From Calliopsis andreniformis (lineage: Eukaryota > Arthropoda > Insecta > Hymenoptera > Andrenidae), in NCBI RefSeq assembly GCF_051401765.1, contig NW_027480429.1:14512157-14576156 (forward strand): 64,000 bases of DNA, written 5' to 3'. Under the pieces are notes generated by a model. The model ran no database searches, was not told the origin of the DNA, and worked only from the letters and a program-made list of their open reading frames with translations. The translations under genes were made by a program, and so were the position numbers. Each line of letters starts with the position of its first letter. Position 1 is the stretch's first letter. Positions 1-11,600 of the stretch are shown piece by piece.

Positions 1-828
1 TAATTGCAACCAATTTGAAAGTGATGGTCATTTATACGTACCGGGCAACCTACGCTTCACTCGAGGGCGTTGCTCCACCAGATCGAATAGTTAGGGCCTT
101 AGAAGTCAACTCCCGTAGCATCAAATACAAGATAAATAGAACAGTTTTTCCATCGTATAAAACGAATAATTGCTGCCAGTGTGAAAGTTATGGTCATTTC
201 TACTTGCCGGGCAACCTAGGCTTCACCCTAGGGCGTTGTTCCGCCTGATGGAATAGTTAGGGCCTAAGAAGTCAACGCCAGAAGCATAAAATACGATATA
301 AATACAACAGCGTTTCCATCGTATAAAACGAATAATTGCAACCAGTTTGAAAGTGATGGTCATTTCTACGTATCGGGCAACCTAGCCTGCACTCTAGGGC
401 GTTGCTCCACCAGATCAAACAGTTAGGGCCTTAGAAGTCAACGCCCGAAGCATAAAATACAACATAATAGAACAGTCTTTCCATTGTATAAAACGAATAA
501 TTGCTACCAGTGTAAACTTTATGGTCAATTCTACGTTCCGGGCAACCTAGGCTTCACGCTAGGGCGTTGTTCCACCAGATCGAATAGTTCGGGCCTAAGA
601 AGTGAACGCCAGAAGAATAAAATACAAAATAAATACAACAGCCTTTACACCGTATAAAACGAATAACTGCAACCCGTGTGAAAGTGATGGTCATTTCTAC
701 GTTCCAGGCAACCTAGGCTTCACTCTAGGGTGTTGTTCCACCAGATGGTATAGCTAGGGCCTAAGAAGTAAACGCCAGAAGCATAAAATACGATACAAAT
801 ACAACTGCTTTTCCATCGTATAAAAGAA

Positions 829-994
829 TAATTGCAACCAGTGTGAAAGTAATGGTCATTTCTACGTTCCGGGCAACCTAGGCTTCACTCTAGGGCGTTG
901 CTCCACCACATCTAATAGCTACGGCCTTAGAAGTCAACGCCAGAGGCATAAAATACAATATAAATACAACAGCGTTTCCATCGTATAAAACGAA
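829..994 (+). repeat. Representative satellite monomer (166 bp)
   Basis: This is one full monomer, given as a reference phase starting at 'taattgc'. In order it carries: a 5' segment with 'ccagtgtgaaag' and 'atggtcatttctac'; a G+C-rich core with 'ttccgggcaacc', 'taggcttcac' and 'tctagggcgttg'; the 'ctccacca' and 'gccttagaag' segment; 'caacgccaga'; an A+T-rich stretch with 'ataaaatacaatataaatac'; and the closing 'tttccatcgtataaaacgaa'. Most variation between monomers is at a few diagnostic sites: gtgtgaa/gtatgaa/gtttgaa, acgttccggg/actttccgag, ccaccagatcg/ccaacagattg, acaatataaat/gcaataaaaat/gcaaaaaaaat, and catcgtataaaacg/catcatataacagg. These sites define the subfamilies used in the other entries. 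Confidence 0.95.
873..901. other. Imperfect inverted repeat in monomer core (representative copy)
   Basis: The left arm 'gcaac-ctag' and the right arm 'ctag-ggc-gttgc' are complementary. They give a 5-bp outer stem, a 3-nt bulge (ggc), a 4-bp inner stem and an 8-nt loop (gcttcact). The same dyad is present in most monomers across the window. Common variants weaken it, for example gcaag for gcaac, or gttgt for gttgc. It could form a cruciform or a transcript hairpin, but nothing in the sequence proves that it does. It is not a terminator in the bacterial sense. Confidence 0.7.
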
Positions 995-2027
995 TAATTG
1001 CAACCAGTGTGAAAGTTATGGTCATTTCTACATTCCGAGCAACCTAGGCTTCACTCTAGGGCGTTGCTCCACCAGATCGAATAGTTAGGTCCTTAGAAGT
1101 AAACGCCAGAAGCATAAAATGCGATATAAATACAACAGCTTTTACATCGTATAAAAGGAATAATTGCAAACAGTGTGAAAGTAATGGTCATTTCTACGTT
1201 CCGGCCAACCTGGGCTTCACCCTAGGCCGTTGTTCCACCAGATCGAATAGTTAGGGCCTAAGAAGTGAACGCCAGAACCATAAAATGCAATAAAAATACA
1301 ACAGTTTTTCCATCGTATAACAGAATTAATTGCAACCAGTTTGAAAGTGATGGTCATTTCTCCTTTCCGGGCAACCTAGGCTTCACTCTAGGGCGTTGCT
1401 CCACCAGATCAAACAGTTAGGGCCTCAGAAGTCAACGCCCGAAGCATAAAATACAAGATAAATAGAAGAGTTTTTCCATTGTGTAAAACGAATAATTGCT
1501 ACCAGTGTAAAAGTTATGGTCATTTCTACGTTCCGGGCAACCTAGGCTTCACTCCACGGCGTTGTTCCACCAGATCGAATAGTTAGGGCCTAAGAAGTCA
1601 ACACCAGAAGAATAAAATACAAAATAAATACAACAGCCTTTACACCGTATAAAACGAATAATTGCAACCCGTGTGAAAGTTATGGTCATTTCTACTTTCC
1701 GGGCAACCTAGGCTTCACCCTAGGGCGTTGTTCCACCTGATGGAATAGTTAGGTCCCAAGAAGTAAACGCCAGAAGCATAAAATACAATATAAATACAAC
1801 AGCTTTTCCATCGTATAAAACGAATAATTGCTACCAGTGTGAAAGTTATGGTCATTTCTACTTTCCGGGCAACCTAGGCTTCACTCTAGGGCGTTGCTCC
1901 ACCAGATCAAACAGTTAGGGCCTTAGAAGCCAACTCCCGAAGCATTAAATACAAAATAAATAGAACAGTTTTTCCATTGTATAAAACGAATAATTGCTAC
2001 CAGTATGAAAGTTATGGTCATTTCTAC

Positions 2028-3187
2028 TTTCCGGGCAACCTAGGCTTCACCCTAGGGCGCTGCTCCAACAGATTGTATAGTTAGGGCCTTAGAAGTCAAT
2101 GACCGAAGCATATAATGCAATAAAAATAAAACAGTATTTCCATCATATAACAGGAATAATTGCAACCAATTTGAAAGTGATGGTCATTTATACGTACCGG
2201 GCAACCTACGCTTCACTCGAGGGCGTTGCTCCACCAGATCGAATAGTTAGGGCCTTAGAAGTCAACTCCCGTAGCATCAAATACAAGATAAATAGAACAG
2301 TTTTTCCATCGTATAAAACGAATAATTGCTGCCAGTGTGAAAGTTATGGTCATTTCTACTTGCCGGGCAACCTAGGCTTCACCCTAGGGCGTTGTTCCGC
2401 CTGATGGAATAGTTAGGGCCTAAGAAGTCAACGCCAGAAGCATAAAATACGATATAAATACAACAGCGTTTCCATCGTATAAAACGAATAATTGCAACCA
2501 GTTTGAAAGTGATGGTCATTTCTACGTATCGGGCAACCTAGCCTGCACTCTAGGGCGTTGCTCCACCAGATCAAACAGTTAGGGCCTTAGAAGTCAACGC
2601 CCGAAGCATAAAATACAACATAATAGAACAGTCTTTCCATTGTATAAAACGAATAATTGCTACCAGTGTAAACTTTATGGTCAATTCTACGTTCCGGGCA
2701 ACCTAGGCTTCACGCTAGGGCGTTGTTCCACCAGATCGAATAGTTCGGGCCTAAGAAGTGAACGCCAGAAGAATAAAATACAAAATAAATACAACAGCCT
2801 TTACACCGTATAAAACGAATAACTGCAACCCGTGTGAAAGTGATGGTCATTTCTACGTTCCAGGCAACCTAGGCTTCACTCTAGGGCGTTGTTCCACCAG
2901 ATGGTATAGCTAGGGCCTAAGAAGTAAACGCCAGAAGCATAAAATACGATACAAATACAACTGCTTTTCCATCGTATAAAAGAATAATTGCAACCAGTGT
3001 GAAAGTAATGGTCATTTCTACGTTCCGGGCAACCTAGGCTTCACTCTAGGGCGTTGCTCCACCACATCTAATAGCTACGGCCTTAGAAGTCAACGCCAGA
3101 GGCATAAAATACAATATAAATACAACAGCGTTTCCATCGTATAAAACGAATAATTGCAACCAGTGTGAAAGTTATGGTCATTTCTAC
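2028..3187 (+). repeat. 1,160-bp tandem duplication, copy 1 (7 monomers)
   Basis: Positions 2,006-3,187 match 3,166-4,347 at an offset of 1,160 bp, which is 7 x 166 minus 2. I saw no difference between the copies in the stretches compared. The crossover lies somewhere in 3,166-3,187, where both parents read the same. The match fails upstream at 2,005 (gtatgaaag versus gtgtgaaag) and downstream at 3,188 (tactttcc versus tacattcc). Confidence 0.9.
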
Positions 3188-4347
3188 TTTCCGGGCAACC
3201 TAGGCTTCACCCTAGGGCGCTGCTCCAACAGATTGTATAGTTAGGGCCTTAGAAGTCAATGACCGAAGCATATAATGCAATAAAAATAAAACAGTATTTC
3301 CATCATATAACAGGAATAATTGCAACCAATTTGAAAGTGATGGTCATTTATACGTACCGGGCAACCTACGCTTCACTCGAGGGCGTTGCTCCACCAGATC
3401 GAATAGTTAGGGCCTTAGAAGTCAACTCCCGTAGCATCAAATACAAGATAAATAGAACAGTTTTTCCATCGTATAAAACGAATAATTGCTGCCAGTGTGA
3501 AAGTTATGGTCATTTCTACTTGCCGGGCAACCTAGGCTTCACCCTAGGGCGTTGTTCCGCCTGATGGAATAGTTAGGGCCTAAGAAGTCAACGCCAGAAG
3601 CATAAAATACGATATAAATACAACAGCGTTTCCATCGTATAAAACGAATAATTGCAACCAGTTTGAAAGTGATGGTCATTTCTACGTATCGGGCAACCTA
3701 GCCTGCACTCTAGGGCGTTGCTCCACCAGATCAAACAGTTAGGGCCTTAGAAGTCAACGCCCGAAGCATAAAATACAACATAATAGAACAGTCTTTCCAT
3801 TGTATAAAACGAATAATTGCTACCAGTGTAAACTTTATGGTCAATTCTACGTTCCGGGCAACCTAGGCTTCACGCTAGGGCGTTGTTCCACCAGATCGAA
3901 TAGTTCGGGCCTAAGAAGTGAACGCCAGAAGAATAAAATACAAAATAAATACAACAGCCTTTACACCGTATAAAACGAATAACTGCAACCCGTGTGAAAG
4001 TGATGGTCATTTCTACGTTCCAGGCAACCTAGGCTTCACTCTAGGGCGTTGTTCCACCAGATGGTATAGCTAGGGCCTAAGAAGTAAACGCCAGAAGCAT
4101 AAAATACGATACAAATACAACTGCTTTTCCATCGTATAAAAGAATAATTGCAACCAGTGTGAAAGTAATGGTCATTTCTACGTTCCGGGCAACCTAGGCT
4201 TCACTCTAGGGCGTTGCTCCACCACATCTAATAGCTACGGCCTTAGAAGTCAACGCCAGAGGCATAAAATACAATATAAATACAACAGCGTTTCCATCGT
4301 ATAAAACGAATAATTGCAACCAGTGTGAAAGTTATGGTCATTTCTAC
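3188..4347 (+). repeat. 1,160-bp tandem duplication, copy 2 (7 monomers)
   Basis: This is the second copy of the heptamer at 2,028-3,187, directly adjacent to it. It runs without a visible break into sequence matching the window start: 3,317-4,869 equals 1-1,553 at an offset of 3,316 bp. Confidence 0.9.
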
Positions 4348-4679
4348 ATTCCGAGCAACCTAGGCTTCACTCTAGGGCGTTGCTCCACCAGATCGAATAG
4401 TTAGGTCCTTAGAAGTAAACGCCAGAAGCATAAAATGCGATATAAATACAACAGCTTTTACATCGTATAAAAGGAATAATTGCAAACAGTGTGAAAGTAA
4501 TGGTCATTTCTACGTTCCGGCCAACCTGGGCTTCACCCTAGGCCGTTGTTCCACCAGATCGAATAGTTAGGGCCTAAGAAGTGAACGCCAGAACCATAAA
4601 ATGCAATAAAAATACAACAGTTTTTCCATCGTATAACAGGATTAATTGCAACCAGTTTGAAAGTGATGGTCATTTCTCC

Positions 4680-4960
4680 TTTCCGGGCAACCTAGGCTTC
4701 ACTCTAGGGCGTTGCTCCACCAGATCAAACAGTTAGGGCCTCAGAAGTCAACGCCCGAAGCATAAAATACAAGATAAATAGAAGAGTTTTTCCATTGTGT
4801 AAAACGAATAATTGCTACCAGTGTAAAAGTTATGGTCATTTCTACGTTCCGGGCAACCTAGGCTTCACTCTTTGGCGTTCTTCCACCACATCGAATAGCT
4901 ACGGCCCCAGAAGTCAACACCTGAAGTCTAAAATACAATAAAAATACAACAGTCTTTCCA
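4680..4960 (+). repeat. Segment repeated at 7,170-7,450 (offset 2,490 bp)
   Basis: Both places carry the rare 'ccattgtgtaaaacg', 'ggcgttcttccaccacatcg' and 'cacctgaagtctaaaatac' variants in the same order. The offset is exactly 15 monomers. A few substitutions separate them (for example 'actctttggc' versus 'actctatggc'), so this pair is older than the 1,160-bp duplication. Confidence 0.78.
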
Positions 4961-5783
4961 TCCTATAACAGGAATAATTGCAACCCGGGTGAAGGTGATG
5001 GTCATTTCTGCGTTCCAGGCAACCTAGGCTTCACTCTAGGGCGTTGTTCCACCAGATCGAATAGTTAGGGCCTAAGAAGTCAACGCCAGTAGCATTAAAT
5101 ACGATATAAATACAACAACTTTTCCATCGTATAAAACGAATAATTGCAACCAGTTTGAAGGTGATGGTCATTTCTACGTACCGGGCAACCTAGGCTTCAC
5201 TCTAGGGCGTTGCTCCACCAGACGAAACAGTTAGGGCCTTAGAAGTCAACGCTCGAAGCATAAAATACAAAATAAATAGAACAGTTATTCCATTGTATAA
5301 AACGCATAATTGCTACCAGTGTAAAAGTTATGGTCATTTCTACGTTCCGGGCAACCTAGGCTTCACCCAAGGGCGTTTTTCCACCAGATCGAATAGTTCG
5401 GGCCTAAGATGTGAACGCCAGAAGAATAAAATACAATATAAATATAACAGTTTTTCCATCGTATAAAACGAATAATAGCAACCAGTGTGAAAGTTATGGT
5501 CATTTCTACGTTCCGGGCAACCTAGGCTCCACTCTAGGGCGTTGCTCCACCAGATCGAAATGTTAGGGCCTAAGAAGTCAACGCCCGAAGCATAAAATAC
5601 GATATAAATGCAACAGCATTTCCATCGTATTAAATGAATAATTGCTAACAGTGTGAAAGTAGTGGTCATTTCTACGTTCCGAGCAACGTAGGCTTCACTC
5701 TAGGGCGTTGCTCCACCAGATCAAACAGTTAGGGCCACAGAAGGCAACGCCCGAAGCATAAAATACAAGATAAATAGAAGAGT

Positions 5784-6217
5784 TTTTCCATTGTATAAAA
5801 CGAATAATTGCTACCAGTATGAAAGTTATGGTCATTTCTACTTTCCGGGCAACCCAGGCTTCACCCTAGGGCGCTGCTCCAACAGATTGTATAGATAGGG
5901 CCATAGAAGTCAATGCCCGAAGCATATAATGCAATAAAAATAAAACAGTATTTCCATCATATAACAGGAATAATTGCAACCAATTTGAAAGTGATGGTCA
6001 TTTATACGTACCGGGCAACCTACGCTTCACTCGAGGGCGTTGCTCCACCAGATCGAATAGTTAGGGCCTTAGAAGTCAACTCCCGTAGCATAAAATACAA
6101 GATAAATAGAACAGTTTTTCCATCGTATAAAACGAATAATTGCTGCCAGTGTGAAAGTTATGGTCATTTCTACTTGCCGGGCAACCTAGGCTTCACCCTA
6201 GGACGTTGTTCCACCAG
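5784..6217 (+). repeat. Segment repeated at 7,776-8,209 (offset 1,992 bp)
   Basis: Two and a half monomers starting near 'ccattgtataaaacg' and running through 'gcgctgctccaacagattg', 'gaagcatataatgc' and 'catttatacgtaccgggc' are shared with 7,776-8,209 at exactly 12 monomers. Related copies occur at 1,960-2,400 and 3,190-3,560. Scattered substitutions are present (for example 'aacccaggc' versus 'aacctaggc'). Confidence 0.78.
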
Positions 6218-6269
6218 ATTGAATAGTTCGGGCCTAAGAAGTGAACGCCAGAAGAATAAAATACAATAT

Positions 6270-6822
6270 AAATATAACAGCTTTTACATCGTATAAAAGG
6301 AATAATTGCAAACAGTGTGAAAGTAATGGTCATTTCTACGTTCCGGCCAACCTGGGCTTCACCCTAGGCCGTTGTTCCACCAGATCGAATAGTTAGGGCC
6401 TAAGAAGTGAACGCCAGAACCATAAAATGCAATAAAAATACAACAGTTTTTCCATCGTATAACAGGATTAATTGCAACCAGTTTGAAAGTGATGGTCATT
6501 TCTCCTTTCCGGGCAACCTAGGCTTCACTCTAGGGCGTTGCTCCACCAGATCAAACAGTTAGGGCCGCAGAAGTCAACGCCCGAAGCATAAAATACAAGA
6601 TAAATAGAAGAGTTTTTCCATTGTGTAAAACGAATAATTGCTACCAGTGTAAAAGTTATGGCCATTTCTACGTTCCGGGCAACCTAGGCTTCACTCCACG
6701 GCGTTGTTCCACCAGATCGAATAGTTAGGGCCTAAGAAGTCAACACCAGAAGAATAAAATACAAAATAAATACAACAGCCTTTACACCGTATAAAACGAA
6801 TAATTGCAACCCGTGTGAAAGT
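6270..6822 (+). repeat. Third copy of the 1,128-1,680 segment
   Basis: The characteristic 'ttccggccaacctgggcttc' monomer and its neighbours at 1,128-1,680 recur here at an offset of 5,142 bp (31 monomers minus 4 bp). They also recur in part at 4,444-4,869. The match includes rare variants such as 'gaaccataaaatgc', 'catttctcctttccggg' and 'ccattgtgtaaaacg'. Confidence 0.8.
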
Positions 6823-8600
6823 GATGGTCATTTCTACGTTCCAGGCAACCTAGGCTTCACTCTAGGGCGTTGTTCCACCAGATCGTATAGCTAGGGCCTA
6901 AGAAGTAAACGCCAGAAGCATAAAATACGATATAAATACAACTGCTTTTCCATCGTATAAAACGAATAATTGCAACCAGTGTGAAAGTAATGGTCATTTC
7001 TACGTTCCGGGCAACCTAGGCTTCACTCTAGGGCGTTGCTCCACCACATCTAATAGCTACGGCCTTAGAAGTCAACGCCAGAGGCATAAAATACAATATA
7101 AATACAACAGCTTTTCCATCGTATAAAACGAATAATTGCTACCAGTGTGAAAGTTATGGTCATTTCTACTTTGCGGGCAACCTAGGCTTCACTCTAGGGC
7201 GTTGCTCCACCAGATCAAACAGTTAGGGCATCAGAAGGCAACGCCCGAAGCGTAAAATACAAGATAAATAGAAGAGTTTTTCCATTGTGTAAAACGAATA
7301 ATTGCTACCAGTGTAAAAGTTATGGTCATTTCTATGTTCCGGGCAACCTAGGCTTCACTCTATGGCGTTCTTCCACCACATCGAATAGCTACGGCCTCAG
7401 AAGTCAACACCTGAAGTCTAAAATACAATAAAAATACAACAGTCTTTCCACCCTATGACAGGATTAATTGCTACCAGTGTGAAAGTTATGGTCATTTCCA
7501 CTTTCCGGGCAACCTAGGCTTCACCCTAGGGCGTTGTTCCACCTGATGGAATAGTTAGGTCCCAAGAAGTCAACGCCAGAAGCATAAAATACGATATAAA
7601 TACAACAGCTTTTCCATCGTATAAAACGAATAATTGCAACCAGTTTGAAAGTGATGGTCATTTCTACGTACCGCGCAACCTAGGCTTCACTATAGGGCGT
7701 TGCTCCACCAGGTCAAACAGTTAGGGCCTTAGAAGCCAACTCCCGAAGCATTAAATACAAAATAAATAGAACAGTTTTTCCATTGTATAAAACGAATAAT
7801 TGCTACCAGTATGAAAGTTATGGTCATTTCTACTTTCCGGGCAACCTAGGCTTCACCCTAGGGCGCTGCTCCAACAGATTGTATAGTTAGGGCCTTAGAA
7901 GTCAATGCCCGAAGCATATAATGCAATAAAAATAAAACAGTATTTCCATCATATAACAGGAATAATTGCAACCAATTTGAAAGTGATGGTCATTTATACG
8001 TACCGGGCAACCTACGCTTCACTCGAGGGCGTTGCTCCACCAGGTCGAATAGTTAGGGCCTTAGAAGTCAACTCCCGTAGCATAAAATACAAGATAAATA
8101 GAACAGTTTTTCCATCGTATAAAACGAATAATTGCTGCCAGTGTGAAAGTTATGGTCATTTCTACTTGCCGGGCAACCTAGGCTTCACCCTAGGGCGTTG
8201 TTCCGCCTGATGGAATAGTTAGGGCCTAAGAAGTGAACGCCAGAAGCATAAAATACGATATAAATACAACAGCGTTTCCATCGCATAAAACGAATAATTG
8301 CAACCAGTTTGAAAGTGATGGTCATTTCTACGTACCGGGCAACCTAGCCTGCACTCTAGGGCGTTGCTCCACCAGATCAAACAGTTAGGGCCTTAGAAGT
8401 CAACGCCCGAAGCATAAAATACAACATAATAGAACAGTCTTTCCATTGTATAAAACGAATAATTGCTACCAGTGTAAACTTTATGGTCAATTCTACGTTC
8501 CGGGCAACCTAGGCTTCACCCTAGGGCGTTGTTCCACCAGATCGAATAGTTCGGGCCTAAGAAGTGAACGCCAGAAGAATAAAATACAATATAAATATAA

Positions 8601-11600
8601 CAGTTTTTCCATCGTATAAAACGAATAATAGCAACCAGTGTGAAAGTTGTGGTCATTTCTACATTCCGAGCAACCTAGGATCCACTCTAGGGCGTAGCTC
8701 CACCAGATCGAATAGTTAGGTCCTTAGAAGTAAACGCCAGAGACATAAAATACGATATAAATACAACAGCGTTTGCATCGTATAAAACGAATAATTGCAG
8801 CCAGTGTGAAAGTTATGGTCATTTCTACATTCCGAGCAACCTAGGATTCACTCTAGACCGTTGCTCCACAAGATCGAATAGTTAGGTCCTTAGAAGTAAA
8901 CGCCAGAAGCATAAAATACGATATAAATACAACAGCTTTTCCATCGTATAAAAGGAATAATTGCAAACAGTGTGAAGGTAATGGTCATTTCTACGTTCCG
9001 GGCAAGCTAGGCTTCACCCTAGGGCGTTGTTCCACCAGATCGAATAGTTAGGGCCTAAGAAGTGAACGCCAGAAGCATATAATGCAATAAAAATACAACA
9101 GTTTATCCAATGTATAACAGGATTAATTGCAACCAGTTTGAAAGTGATGGTCATTTCCCCTTTCCGGGCAACCTAGTCTTCACTCTAGGGCGTTGCTCCT
9201 CTAGATCGAATAGCTAGGGCCTTAGAAGTCAACGCCAGAAGCATAAAATACAATATAAATACAACAGTTTTTCCACCGTATAAAACGAATAACTGCAACC
9301 AGTGTGAACGTGATGGTCATTTCTACATTCCGAGCAACCTAGGATCCACTCTAGGGCGTTGCTCCACCAGATCGAATAGTTAGGTCCTTAGAAGTAAACG
9401 CCAGAAGCATAAAATGCAATAAAAATACAACAGTGTTTCCATCGTATAAAACGAATAATTGAAACCAGTATGAAACTTATGGTCATTTCTACTTTCCGAG
9501 CAAGCTAGGCTTCACCCTAGGGCGTTGCTCCAACAGATTGAATAGTTAGGACCTTAGAAGCGATCGCCCAAACCATAAAATGCAATAAAAATACAACAGT
9601 ATTTCCATCATATAACAGGAATAATTGCAACCAGTTTGAAAGTGTTGACCAATTCTACGTTCCGGGCAACCTAGGCTTCACTCTAGGGCGTTGCTCCACC
9701 AGATCGTATAGTTAGTGCCTTAGAAGTCAACGCCAGAAGCATAAAATACAATATAAATACAACAGTTTTACCATCGCATAAAACGAATGATTGCTACCAG
9801 TATGAAACTGATGGTCATTTCTACTTTCCGAGCAAGCTAGGCTTCACCCTAGGGCGTTGCTCCAACAGATTGAATAGTTAGGACCTTAGAAGTGAACGCC
9901 CGAACCAGAAAATGCAAAAAAATACAACAGTGTTTCCATCATATAACAGGAATAATTGCAACCAGTTTGAAAGTGATAGCCAATTCTACGTTCCGGGCAA
10001 CCTAGGCTTCTCTCTAGGGCGTTGCTCCACCAGATCGAATAAATAGTGCCTTAGAAGTCAACGCCAGAGGCATAAAATACAATATAAATACAACAGCGTT
10101 TCCATCGTATAAAACGAATAACTGCAACCAGTGTGAAAGTTATGGTCATTTCCACATTCCGAGTAACCTAGGCTTCACTCTAGGGCGTTGCCCCACCAGA
10201 TCGAATAGTTAGGTCCTTAGAAGTAAACGCCAGAAGCATAAAATACGATATAAATACAACAGCTTTTCCATCGTATAAAAGGATTAATTGCAACCAGTTT
10301 GAACGTGATGGCCATTTCTCCCTTCCGGGCAACCTAGGCTTCACTCTAGGGCGTTGCTCCACTAGATCGAACAGCTAGGGCCTTAGAAGTCAACGCCAGA
10401 AGCATAAAATACAATATAAATTCAACAGCTTTTCCATCGTACAAAACGAATAATTGCAACCAGTATGAAACTTATGGTCATTTCTACTTTCCGAGCAACC
10501 TAGGCTTCACCGTAGGGCGTTGCTCCAACGGATTGAATAGTTAGGGCCTTAGAAGTCAACGCCCGAACCATAAAATTCAAAAAAAATACAACAGTGTTTC
10601 CATCATATAACAGTAATAATTGCAACCAGTTTGAAAGTGATGGCCAATTCTACGTTCCGGGCAACCTAGGTTTCGCTCCAGGGCGTTGCTCCACCAGACC
10701 GAATAGTTACGGCCTAAGAAGTCAACGCCAGAAGCATAAAATACGATATAAATACAACAGCTTTTCCATCGTATAAAACGAATAATTGCAACCAGTGTGA
10801 AAGTAATGGTCATTTCTACGTTCCGAGCACCCTAGGCGTCTCTCTAGGTCGTTGCTCCACCACATCTAATAGCTACGGCCTTAGAAGTCAACGCCAGAGG
10901 CATAAAATACAATATAAATACAACTGCTTTTCATCGTATAAAACGAATAATTGCAACCAGTGTGAAAGTTATGGTCACTTCTACATTCCGAGCAACCTAG
11001 GCTTCATTCTAGGGCGTTGCTCCACCAAATCGAATAGTTAGGTCCTTAGAAGTAAACGCCAGAAGCATAAAATACGATATAAATACAACAGCTTTTCCAT
11101 CGTATAAAAGGATTAATTGCAACCAGTTTGAACGTGATGGCCATTTCTCCCTTCCGGGCAACCTAGGCTTCACTCTAGGGCGTTGCTCCACTAGATCGAA
11201 CAGCTAGGGCCTTAGAAGTCAACGCCAGATGCATAAAATACAATATAAATTCAGCTGTTTTTCCATCGTATAAAACGAATAATTGCAACCAGTATGAAAC
11301 TTATGGTCATTTCTACTTTCCGAGCAACCTAGGCTTCACCGTAGGGCGTTGCTCCAACGGATTGAATAGTTAGGTCCTTAGAAGTAAACGCCAGAAGCAT
11401 AAAATACGATATATATACAACAGCTTTTCCATCGTATAAAAGGAATAATTGCAAACAGTGTGAAAGTAATGGTCATTTCTACGTTCCGGGCAACCTAGGC
11501 TTCACTCTACGGCGTTGTTCCACCAGACCGAATAGTTAGGGCCTAAGAAGTGAACGCCAGAAGCATAAATTACAATATAAATATAACAGTCTTTCCATCC

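Larger units (their letters stand above)
1..1553 (+). repeat. Segment repeated at 3,317-4,869 (offset 3,316 bp)
   Basis: I noted only two substitutions between 1-1,553 and 3,317-4,869: 'agggtgttg' at 728 versus 'agggcgttg', and 'cagaatt' at 1,321 versus 'caggatt'. The first 1,027 bases also match 2,157-3,183 (offset 2,156 bp). The match stops at 1,554, where this copy reads 'cactccacggc' and the other 'cactctttggc'. Its left end lies outside the window. Confidence 0.88.
1..8600 (+). repeat. Array domain 1: 'ttgctaccag' / 'aatagaacag' subfamily
   Basis: About 52 monomers. This stretch is marked by monomers reading 'aataattgctaccagtgt' or 'ttgctgccag', preceded by 'aaatagaacag' and 'ccattgtataaaacg'. 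These forms are almost absent elsewhere except near 12.9 kb, 46.3 kb and 53.8 kb. They alternate with more standard monomers carrying 'ccagtttgaaagtgatgg'. Several multi-monomer blocks are repeated inside the domain with offsets of 1,160, 1,992, 2,156, 2,490, 3,316 and 5,142 bp. It holds no gene. The longest open frames (101-127 codons at 2,099, 3,259, 5,913 and 7,905, plus strand) encode the same peptide because the same two monomers recur. Confidence 0.85.

Noticed and set aside
860..880. CENP-B-box-like match in 'tttctacgttccgggcaa'
   Set aside because: It resembles the TTCG....A..CGGG core only loosely: the fourth base is T, the central A is T, and the GGG is one base out of register. I do not consider it a CENP-B box.
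1086..1096. Telomere-like 'ttaggg' or 'ccctaggg' words
   Set aside because: They occur once per monomer as part of 'agttagggcc' and 'accctaggg', never as tandem TTAGGG or TTTAGGG runs.
2157..3183. Possible LTR-like direct repeats from the long matching segments
   Set aside because: The matching segments are made only of satellite monomers. They have no TG...CA ends, primer-binding site, target-site duplication or internal coding region.
4603..4612. AATAAA words in 'gcaataaaaatac' as polyadenylation signals
   Set aside because: They are part of the A+T-rich half of a common monomer variant and recur at monomer spacing, with no associated transcription unit.
5913..6296. Longest open frame (127 codons, plus strand) and the 77-101-codon relatives at 15, 2,099, 3,259 and 7,905
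   Set aside because: They are the same monomer pair read in one frame. They lie entirely within satellite repeats and end as soon as the frame shifts with the 166-bp period. There is no recognisable domain, and no upstream or codon-use signal of a gene.
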